This document shows positions 7,032 to 12,613 of a stretch of 12,613 nt of DNA, in pieces (position 1 is the first letter of the stretch; each line of letters begins with the position of its first letter). The DNA lies in contig JACSSI010000061.1 in the NCBI GenBank assembly GCA_014879345.1, positions 1 through 12,613 of the forward strand. The letters are read 5' to 3'. The stretch is from Anaerolineae bacterium (lineage in GTDB: Bacteria > Chloroflexota > Anaerolineae > Promineifilales > Promineifilaceae). The notes under the pieces were generated by a model. That model saw only the letters and a list, made by a program, of their open reading frames with translations, did not search any database and was not told where the DNA came from. The position numbers and the translations under genes were made by a program.

Positions 7032-7604
7032 CTATCCTGAAATACCAATGATCATCACCGGGATATCAATATCTGAAACGCCTCGATGTTCCAAGTCCCA
7101 TACAAACTGCTCAAAATAAGATACACCAGTTGACATGTTTAGTGCCAATTCCTTTAACGGTACAATTTCAATTCCTGCATCAATAAAATCTTCATTGTGA
7201 AAGATGGTCATTTTGGCACAAACGTTGTAAACCATAAAAGCATATTTACCAAATTGCACTTCAACACCGAGCCTGTTTTTAACAAAGTCCATTTCTCGGT
7301 AGGCATTTTTTGTTTTAGTTCGTGGAGAATAATTTGAGGTATAGAACTCAGTAGGATAATCACAAAGAACACGATTATTTGCGTCCCAGCCAAGTGATAC
7401 AAATTCTTTTTTGAATGCCTTATTTAAGGAACTTGGTTTGAAAAGAAGTTTACCAGGCATTGTTTTTTCTGCGCTAACTTTTGTTTTATATGGGATAGCG
7501 TCAGCGGTTCCGATGACTTTTATAACTTCGGCTAACTGATGACCATAATTTGCTTCAATTACCGCTTGTCCGTTATTAAAAGAATAGATACCACCGATTA
7601 TCAT
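7032..7604 (-). CDS. Type II restriction endonuclease, BglII/BstYI family
   Basis: The start chosen is ATG at 7604-7602, which overlaps the methyltransferase stop as ATGA and has an AGAGGA ribosome-binding site at 7616-7611. A frame opening at 7658 would run 57 bases into the methyltransferase gene. The protein has 190 residues. Its key motif is D106-x8-E115-V-Q117 in MDFVKNRLGVEVQFGKYAF; the same spacing is known for the BglII catalytic triad (D84, E93, Q95). The C-terminal half (DAGIEIVPLKEL, SYFEQFVWDLEHRG, IPVMIIGI) also fits that family. Length is close to BstYI. Cutting within a GATC-centred six-base site such as RGATCY or AGATCT is inferred from the family, not read from the sequence. 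The gene is AT-rich compared with its chromosomal neighbours. Confidence 0.85.
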   Translation of the reverse strand: MIIGGIYSFNNGQAVIEANYGHQLAEVIKVIGTADAIPYKTKVSAEKTMPGKLLFKPSSLNKAFKKEFVSLGWDANNRVLCDYPTEFYTSNYSPRTKTKNAYREMDFVKNRLGVEVQFGKYAFMVYNVCAKMTIFHNEDFIDAGIEIVPLKELALNMSTGVSYFEQFVWDLEHRGVSDIDIPVMIIGISG

Positions 7605-8590
7605 TTGTATTCCTCTTGTTTCTCCAATAATAGTTTTTGTTGAACAAGAGTATCCCATTCAGGTGGTCGACTGGATACTTTTTCTTTTCCAGTTGGTTTA
7701 TGTACAGGCTTACCCAATGGTCTTATGCTCAGTGTACCATTTAAGAAGGAGTCTATTCTTTGTTGAGCAATTTCGACATAGTTTGATTCTTGTTCACTGC
7801 CAAATGCTATTCGATTATGTTTGACAGCCGCTATTAGAGATGAACCAACGCCAGCATAAGGATCAAACACCACATCTCCTTCGTTAGTTAGAGCCAGAAC
7901 ACATCTTTCTACTAATTCAATGGGAAATTGGCATGGATGGGATGTTTTTTCTGGGTGATTCGATTTTACATTTGGAATTTCCAAGAATCCTTCTTCCCAT
8001 TCTTGGCTTATAAGCTGCCAAACATCTGAAGGATTTTTGCCGTTAGGGTTACCTGATGGTTTTCCTTTATTTGGGCCTTTGTAGTGCCGTTTGCCAGGAT
8101 ATTTTGAAGGCACTCTCACAGGGTCTAAATTAAAGGTGTAATCAGCAGACTTTGTAAACCATAACAATGTTTCATACCTACCTGAAAAACGCTTTTTTGT
8201 GTGCAATCCATGGCCAAAATGCCAGATAAGCCTGTTTCTCAACTGATATCCTAGTTCTTTAAAGATTGGATAATAATAAATGTCTAAAGGATAAACTTCA
8301 CCTTTGCTCACATAATTTCCCACTTGCCAACAAAGGCTGCCGTCAGGGCGTAAAATACGATACATATTTTCAATTGTTTGTTGTTGTAAATGTAAATATT
8401 TTTCAATAGATACTTTATCTTCATATTCTTTGCCTAAATTATACGGAGGAGAAGTAATGATGAGCTTCACAGAAGCTGTAGGCAATGTATTGATGAAGTT
8501 GTTTACATCGCCATTGAAAATAACAATATCAGCATCGTTTCTGAACTCTGAGGATATCGTTTTAGGTTGTGCGAAAAGACCATGTTCCAT
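7601..8590 (-). CDS. Type II DNA methyltransferase, beta class (N4-cytosine or N6-adenine)
   Basis: This 329-residue enzyme protects host DNA from the partner endonuclease. The catalytic motif TSPPYNLG (46-53) precedes the AdoMet-binding motif FDPYAGVGSS (242-251), the order that defines beta-class amino-methyltransferases (PF01555). KTSHPCQFP (225-233) is the conserved stretch before the AdoMet-binding motif. TSPPY is most often seen in N4-cytosine enzymes, which would fit methylation of the C in a GATC-centred site, but this is inference. The ATG at 8590 has an AGGATGATC region upstream as a loose ribosome-binding site. Its stop overlaps the endonuclease start by four bases, so modification is translated before restriction. 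No controller (C) protein gene is present. Low GC and lack of the genome palindrome suggest horizontal acquisition. Confidence 0.92.
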   Translation of the reverse strand: MEHGLFAQPKTISSEFRNDADIVIFNGDVNNFINTLPTASVKLIITSPPYNLGKEYEDKVSIEKYLHLQQQTIENMYRILRPDGSLCWQVGNYVSKGEVYPLDIYYYPIFKELGYQLRNRLIWHFGHGLHTKKRFSGRYETLLWFTKSADYTFNLDPVRVPSKYPGKRHYKGPNKGKPSGNPNGKNPSDVWQLISQEWEEGFLEIPNVKSNHPEKTSHPCQFPIELVERCVLALTNEGDVVFDPYAGVGSSLIAAVKHNRIAFGSEQESNYVEIAQQRIDSFLNGTLSIRPLGKPVHKPTGKEKVSSRPPEWDTLVQQKLLLEKQEEYK

Positions 8591-8683
8591 TTATTGATCA
8601 TCCTTTGTAAAAATCGCCTACGCTAACCCGTTTTTGTGATGTATGTAAACAAATTAGAAGGTTTTTAAGGCGACTTCGATACG

Positions 8684-8712
8684 ATTATATATCAAAGGGA
8701 GATGTATTTAAA
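8684..8712 (-). promoter_or_regulatory. Promoter of the restriction-modification cassette
   Basis: On the minus strand a TTTAAA -35 box (8712-8707, four of six consensus bases) is followed after 17 bases by a perfect TATAAT -10 box (8689-8684). It lies about 95 bases before the methyltransferase ATG. The leader contains an imperfect palindrome with TTTGT/ACAAA arms (8634-8654) that could be a control site. The 162-base gap 8591-8752 holds nothing else I can support. Confidence 0.6.
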
Positions 8713-8752
8713 AAGAACAGTATGATAATAAATAGTTTGTTAAGGTTGATGG

Positions 8753-9694
8753 TTAACGATCTGCTATTTCTAGCGTTATTGGATCGGACTCGGTGATGGT
8801 AACGGCCGTTCCTTGCATATCTACTGACAAAATCCAGCGCCGACTGGCTAACCCATGCTCTTGGAAAACGGCTGCCGCTGCCTGCCCGATCTGTTCATGG
8901 TTTTCAGGGGTGAAGGCAATAAGACTGGGGCCGGCCCCGCTGAGTGCCACGGCGGCTGCGCCCGCTTCTTTGGCAGCGTTCATAGCATCGGCCATGCCCG
9001 TGATAAGCGGGATGCGATGCGGCTGGTGGAAACGGTCTTGCATGGCGACGGCTAACAGCTCGTAATTGGCTGTTTCCAAAGCACGGATGAGCAAGGCGAT
9101 GTGGCTGGTGTTGAAAATGGCATCTTGCAGTGATAATTCCCGGGGGAGTGCTGCCCGTGCTTCAGTCGTGGGCAGATTGTAATCTGGTAAGACCAGGACT
9201 ACATCCATTTGAGGCATGTCGATTTGCTCAATGAGCAGGCCACCATCTTCTTTCACCCCCAAAACGAGACCGCCATAAATGGCTGGAGCGACATTGTCGG
9301 GATGCCCTTCCAGGTCTGTGGCGATTTGCAAGATGTCAGCGCGAGTGAGCGGGTCGCCTAAAATGGCATTGGCGCCAAACAGACCAGCCAGAACGGCCGT
9401 TGAGCTGCTGCCCAAACCGCTGCCTATCGGAATCTCATTTTCTTGTTGAATGTGCAGACCAGAGGGATATTTGCTGAAACGGTCGAAAATGAGCCTGGCC
9501 GATTGCCATACCAGGTTGCTTTCATTGGCAGGTACTTTGTGCGCATCTTCGCCGGTTGCAGCGATGGTGAGGCCGGGCGTTCCTGTAACGCTGAATGTGA
9601 CGGTGTGATATAGGCTGAGAGCCAATCCCAGGCAATCAAAACCTGGCCCAAGATTAGCAGATGTAGCGGGAATTTTGACAGTTACTTGCATCAT
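8753..9694 (-). CDS. thrB: Homoserine kinase
   Basis: This GHMP-family kinase phosphorylates homoserine with ATP in threonine biosynthesis. Motifs in order: PATSANLGPGFDCLGLAL near the N-terminus, the ATP-binding loop PIGSGLGSSSTAVLAGL, and SGAGPSLIAFT near the C-terminus. A frame extends upstream to a GTG at 9784, but its extra 30 residues are not typical of the family. The start is one of two adjacent ATGs (9694 or 9691); AAAGAGA lies directly upstream, so 9691 is equally possible. The protein is 312 or 313 residues, as expected. Neighbouring threonine genes (thrA, thrC) are not in the window; the gene stands alone between the restriction cassette and a divergent rRNA methyltransferase. It carries two AACGGCCGTT palindromes. 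Confidence 0.95.
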   Translation of the reverse strand: MMQVTVKIPATSANLGPGFDCLGLALSLYHTVTFSVTGTPGLTIAATGEDAHKVPANESNLVWQSARLIFDRFSKYPSGLHIQQENEIPIGSGLGSSSTAVLAGLFGANAILGDPLTRADILQIATDLEGHPDNVAPAIYGGLVLGVKEDGGLLIEQIDMPQMDVVLVLPDYNLPTTEARAALPRELSLQDAIFNTSHIALLIRALETANYELLAVAMQDRFHQPHRIPLITGMADAMNAAKEAGAAAVALSGAGPSLIAFTPENHEQIGQAAAAVFQEHGLASRRWILSVDMQGTAVTITESDPITLEIADR

Positions 9695-9775
9695 TCTCTT
9701 TGAGGCGGGTATGGAATTTGAATCACTTTTTGCCAGTTTGAGAAAAGCGGGGTGGTTAACCTGCTTCCTCTTACC

Positions 9776-9781
9776 TATAAT
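9776..9781 (+). promoter_or_regulatory. Candidate -10 box for the rRNA methyltransferase gene
   Basis: A perfect TATAAT lies in the divergent gap 9695-9907, with only a weak -35 (TGGTTA at 9753-9758, 17-base spacer). The leader to the ATG at 9908 would be about 120 bases. The same gap holds the perfect palindrome GCCAATTGGC (9802-9811) and a near copy of its left part, GCCGATTGG (9819-9827), 17 bases on, a possible operator. No convincing thrB promoter was placed on the other strand. Confidence 0.35.
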
Positions 9782-9907
9782 CACTCAACTAACGATTTTA
9801 CGCCAATTGGCATAATCCGCCGATTGGTTATTTTGTGAGAGTTCAACGTCTTGACGAGAAACGATCTTATCAACCTTGCACAGATTCCTGGCCCTCGTGA
9901 AAAACGA

Positions 9908-11098
9908 ATGGCGCTGCATGTTTCCCCGGCCGCAGAACGTGCCATTTGCCAGGGACATCCCTGGGTATATGAAAGTGGCATCATAAAGGCGAAGGGAAAC
10001 GGCCGTTCTGGAGACATCGCCGTTCTCTTTTCCCCCAAAAATAAATTTCTGGCAGTTGGCTTGTATGATCCGCACGCGCCGATTCGTGTGCGCGTGCTGC
10101 ATCAAGGTAGTCCGGCCACCATTGATGAGGCGTGGTGGCAGGCTCAGGTAATAAAAGCTGCCCAGATTCGGCAGCCGTTATTGGCGACAAAGACGGATGG
10201 CTACCGGCTTGTGCATGGCGAAAACGATGGCTTTTCTGGCTTGATTATCGACAGGTATGCCGATACGTTCGTGGTGAAGTTGTACACGACAGCGTGGATG
10301 CCGCATTTGCCGGGCATCGTGAAAGCCCTGGACGAAGTGGCTCACCCAGAACGCATCGTTTTCCGCCTTAATCGCTCTGTGGCACAGTATCCTGATGAGC
10401 TTTTTGGCTTGCAAAACGGCGCCATTTTAGGCGAACCATTGACGCGCCCCGTACAGTTTCAAGAAAACGGCTTGTGGTTTGCTGCTGATGTAATTGAAGG
10501 CCAAAAAACAGGCTTTTTTCTCGACCAACGGGAAAATCGGGCACGGGTGGAAGCCTTATCCGCAGGCAAGTCGGTGTTGAACGTATTTGCCTACAGCGGC
10601 GGTTTTTCGCTCTATGCGGCACGAGGTGGCGCCACCGAAGTTGCCAGCCTGGACATCAGCGAACCAGCATTGCAAGCGGCCACTTACAATTTTACGCTCA
10701 ACATGGCGAATCCAGCCGTAGCCGCCGCCAAACACGACCTTCTTTTGGGCGATGCGTTTGCCCAGATGGAGGATTTGCGGAGAAACGGCCGTTCCTTCGA
10801 TATGGTCATCATTGACCCGCCCTCTTTTGCCAAAAAGCAGGCTGAAGTAGAACGGGCGTTGGGGGCGTATCGGCGGTTGGTTAAATTGGGATTGGCGGTG
10901 CTGCGACCGGGTGGTACGCTGGTGATGGCCTCTTGTTCCAGCCGCGTCACGGCTGAGGCATTTTTTGAGATGGTGGGTGACACGGCTGCGGGGGAGAAAC
11001 GGCCGTTGCAAGAAATCGAGCGCACTTACCATGCCCTGGATCACCCCATCACCTTCCCCGAAGGCGCTTACCTCAAATGCCTGTTCGCCAAGGCATAA
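9908..11098 (+). CDS. rlmI: RlmI-like 23S rRNA (cytosine-5) methyltransferase
   Basis: The protein has an N-terminal PUA-like RNA-binding domain (GHPWVYESG at about 16-24) and a Rossmann methyltransferase domain. Visible motifs from the chosen start: EGQKTGFFLDQRENR (about 197-211), the AdoMet loop NVFAYSGGFSLYAARGG (225-241), IDPPSFAKK (302-310) and ASCSSRV with C343 as the likely catalytic cysteine. The family methylates C1962 (E. coli numbering) of 23S rRNA. The ATG at 9908 gives 396 residues and places the PUA motif at the usual distance from the N-terminus; a TTG at 9851 would add 19 residues with no better ribosome-binding site. It is the only plus-strand gene here. It holds three AACGGCCGTT palindromes. 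Specificity within the family is inferred. Confidence 0.9.
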   Translation: MALHVSPAAERAICQGHPWVYESGIIKAKGNGRSGDIAVLFSPKNKFLAVGLYDPHAPIRVRVLHQGSPATIDEAWWQAQVIKAAQIRQPLLATKTDGYRLVHGENDGFSGLIIDRYADTFVVKLYTTAWMPHLPGIVKALDEVAHPERIVFRLNRSVAQYPDELFGLQNGAILGEPLTRPVQFQENGLWFAADVIEGQKTGFFLDQRENRARVEALSAGKSVLNVFAYSGGFSLYAARGGATEVASLDISEPALQAATYNFTLNMANPAVAAAKHDLLLGDAFAQMEDLRRNGRSFDMVIIDPPSFAKKQAEVERALGAYRRLVKLGLAVLRPGGTLVMASCSSRVTAEAFFEMVGDTAAGEKRPLQEIERTYHALDHPITFPEGAYLKCLFAKA

Positions 11099-11101
11099 AA
11101 A

Positions 11102-11133
11102 AACGGTTGTTGAGCATTTACCCAACAACCGTT
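11102..11133 (-). terminator. Intrinsic terminator of the HlyD-family gene, between convergent genes
   Basis: A perfect 11-bp stem (AACGGTTGTTG at 11102-11112, CAACAACCGTT at 11123-11133) has a 10-base loop. On the minus strand it is followed by a run of seven T residues, the classic form for the gene ending at 11173. On the plus strand no T run follows, so it is a weaker stop for the gene ending at 11098, four bases away. Confidence 0.88.
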
Positions 11134-11172
11134 AACAATTTACAAATTCAACAGTTCACCCATTAATTATTT

Positions 11173-12534
11173 TTACGATTCAATATCCACAACGGCCGTC
11201 ATGCCCCATCGCAGCGGTAAATCGGGAGCCGCATCCAGGTCAATCGTCACCTCATAAACCACATCGCCACGAGATTCACTCGCCATCAGCGCCACATTGC
11301 TGACAGTGCCAGCAACCGTTTCACCTGGAATCGCGTCAAAGCTCACGGTGGCACTGTCACCTTCGTTGACAAACGCCACATCCAGTTCGGTCAGGTCGGT
11401 GGTTTTGACAAGCCATCTTGAAAAGTCGGCCATCGTTACCACCGGCACACCAGCGCCGACCAGTTCGCCCACATTGGTATTGATGCGGGAGACGGTGCCG
11501 TCAATGGTAGAGGTAAGTGTCATACGCGCCATCATCGTTTCGGCAGAAGCGAGTCCGGCTTCGGCGGCTTTTACGCCTGCTTCAGCCTGGGTGACAGCCG
11601 CTTGCGCCTGAGTGACGGCCGCTTCCGCAATTTCCACACCCACCTGCGCTTGCAAAACACCGACTTCAGCAGCCGCGATTTGTTCGGGGGTAGCGCCAGC
11701 CAGCAGTAAATCGAGCTGTGCCTGGGCAATCGCACGTCCTGCCGTTGCCAGGGCAACGCCACCTTGTGCCGCTTGTTGTTGGGCGGCGGTTGGGCCTGCC
11801 AGTAACGCATCTAAACCAGCCTGGGCGGCGGCTTGATTTTGCTGTGCTGCTTGTAATTGAGCGCGGGTATTTTCTTCTACGGCGCCATACAAAGGACAAA
11901 CTTGACCACCACCGGGTTTGTCGAAACAGGTGTCGATGATGGTGTCGTATTGTTCTTGAAGCGCCTGGGTTTGGGCGGCAGCGGCAGCGACTTGGGCTTC
12001 AGCAGCACGGATTTGGGCATTGGTGCCGACATTGAGAGCGGTGTCCCGTTGTCCGGCGGCCTGGTTGATTTGGGATTGGGCGGCGGCAACTCGCGCTTCG
12101 GCGGCGGCAATCTCTTCAGGACGGGGGCCAGCTTTTGTCAACGCCAAATTGGCTTCGGCGGCGGTTACTTGTGTTTGGGCGGTCGATACCCCTGATTCAG
12201 CCAGCGCCAGTTGGTTTTGTGCCAGATTCAAGGCAGCCTGGGCAGAAACAACTCGTGCTTCTGCTTGCTGCACAGCCAGGGCCACATCGTCTGATTCCAG
12301 GCGGATGAGGGCATCACCAATGGCAACGGTGTCGCCTTCGTTGACCAGGATTTCGGCAACTGTGCCCCCTGTCTGGAAGCTGAGGTTCACGTCGAAAAGC
12401 GGTACGACTGTGCCTTCTGAGCTGACCAGTCCGCCTTGGGCAGCGGGTGCTGCCTGGACGTTGGTTTGTGCCGTGATGAGGAGAACGGCCGTTAACAGAA
12501 TCATCAAGCTTGTCAATAATCGTTTGTTAGTCAT
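11173..12534 (-). CDS. HlyD/membrane-fusion-family periplasmic adaptor
   Basis: The start is ATG at 12534 with AAGGA eight bases upstream; a TTG six codons earlier is less likely. The 453-residue protein opens with a basic n-region, a hydrophobic core (MILLTAVLLITA, 11-22) and a likely signal-peptidase site near NVQA-AP, so it is exported. A split biotinyl-lipoyl fold follows (about 38-85 and 335-375), with a long Ala/Gln-rich coiled-coil hairpin between (about 85-340), then a beta-barrel and C-terminal region. The AG-x-x-P/A-x-x-I/Q-AAAE type of helix start recurs at about 135, 246 and 279. Two cysteines (C203, C213) sit in a Gly/Pro-rich break in the coil. Such adaptors link an inner-membrane ABC or RND transporter to outer parts of an export path; a transporter would be expected downstream or elsewhere, but none is in the window. 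Confidence 0.88.
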   Translation of the reverse strand: MTNKRLLTSLMILLTAVLLITAQTNVQAAPAAQGGLVSSEGTVVPLFDVNLSFQTGGTVAEILVNEGDTVAIGDALIRLESDDVALAVQQAEARVVSAQAALNLAQNQLALAESGVSTAQTQVTAAEANLALTKAGPRPEEIAAAEARVAAAQSQINQAAGQRDTALNVGTNAQIRAAEAQVAAAAAQTQALQEQYDTIIDTCFDKPGGGQVCPLYGAVEENTRAQLQAAQQNQAAAQAGLDALLAGPTAAQQQAAQGGVALATAGRAIAQAQLDLLLAGATPEQIAAAEVGVLQAQVGVEIAEAAVTQAQAAVTQAEAGVKAAEAGLASAETMMARMTLTSTIDGTVSRINTNVGELVGAGVPVVTMADFSRWLVKTTDLTELDVAFVNEGDSATVSFDAIPGETVAGTVSNVALMASESRGDVVYEVTIDLDAAPDLPLRWGMTAVVDIES

Positions 12535-12549
12535 TTCAAAATTCCTTAT

Positions 12550-12582
12550 CAATCGTCAATCTAAAATCAACAATCGTTAATC
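12550..12582. repeat. Pair of 12-bp direct repeats upstream of the HlyD-family gene
   Basis: CAATCGTCAATC (12550-12561) and CAATCGTTAATC (12571-12582) differ at one base and are offset by 21 bases, two helical turns. They lie 16-48 bases before the ATG. They may be a regulator site or simple low-complexity sequence. No clear promoter was found in 12535-12613. Confidence 0.35.
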
Positions 12583-12613
12583 CTTATTGGCTCGTATCTA
12601 CCGTTACAAAAGC

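Larger units (their letters stand above)
1511..12493. repeat. Dispersed iterated palindrome AACGGCCGTT, 11 exact copies
   Basis: Exact copies start at 1511, 1739, 1839, 3868, 6219, 8801, 9392, 9998, 10784, 10998 and 12484. A one-mismatch copy (AACGGCCGTC) is at 11191. All exact copies are inside genes: the kinase (3), pdhC, pdhA, thrB (2), rlmI (3) and the HlyD-family gene. They are read as T-A-V in six cases, N-G-R in four and across R-P in one, so the constraint is on DNA, not protein. None lies in 6229-8800, which includes the whole restriction-modification cassette. Confidence 0.9.

Noticed and set aside
6769..7040. Short open frames on both strands upstream of pdhA (63 and 76 residues)
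   Set aside because: Neither has a ribosome-binding site or recognisable motif, and they overlap each other on opposite strands in a gap that must hold control sequences.
8937..8948. 12-bp perfect palindrome GGGGCCGGCCCC in thrB
   Set aside because: It falls on codons of the conserved S-G-A-G-P-S motif and occurs once, so coding sequence explains it.
9785..10190. Minus-strand frames overlapping the start of rlmI
   Set aside because: They conflict with the well-supported plus-strand PUA and methyltransferase motifs and have no ribosome-binding site or family resemblance.
11571..12580. Long open frames opposite or alongside the adaptor gene
   Set aside because: They follow from the Ala/Gln-rich codon pattern of the adaptor and show biased, low-complexity residues with no motif.
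1..12613. CRISPR arrays, tRNA or rRNA genes, transposases
   Set aside because: No regularly spaced repeats, cloverleaf sequences, rRNA cores or transposase motifs were seen on either strand.

Overview
The window is a bacterial chromosomal segment of about 12.6 kb. All genes but one lie on the minus strand. Gene content and style (Ala/Gln-rich HlyD-type adaptor, soluble REC-GAF-PAS kinase, PucR-type regulator, three-gene 2-oxoacid dehydrogenase operon) suggest a Chloroflexota/Anaerolineae-like organism. That placement is inference; no rRNA or other firm phylogenetic marker is present. Most genes have moderate GC. Positions 7032-8590 are clearly more AT-rich and look acquired.

Layout in transcription order, minus strand unless stated. 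(1) 1-3474 is a signalling block: an OmpR/PhoB-type response regulator (2443-3153), an intrinsic terminator, a soluble histidine kinase with its own receiver domain (309-2354), and the start of a PucR-type regulator (1-312, cut by the window edge) that overlaps the kinase stop by ATGA. (2) 3422-6758 is a pyruvate dehydrogenase-type operon: E1-alpha, a 78-base REP-like hairpin element, E1-beta, E2, and a strong intrinsic terminator. E3 is not in the window. (3) 7032-8590 is a Type II restriction-modification cassette: a beta-class DNA methyltransferase and a BglII/BstYI-family endonuclease, overlapping by ATGA and preceded by a good promoter. (4) 8753-9694 is homoserine kinase (thrB). (5) 9908-11098 on the plus strand is an RlmI-like 23S rRNA methyltransferase, divergent from thrB. 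(6) 11102-11133 is a terminator hairpin between convergent genes. (7) 11173-12534 is a periplasmic adaptor (HlyD/MFP family).

The most striking signal is not a gene. The perfect 10-bp palindrome AACGGCCGTT occurs 11 times, all inside coding regions and in all three reading frames, against about 0.012 expected by chance. This resembles the highly iterated palindromes of cyanobacteria (HIP1) but has a different sequence. It is absent from the restriction-modification cassette. A second genome-scale hint is that none of the 22 GATC sites in the window is in the RGATCY context expected for a BstYI-like enzyme.
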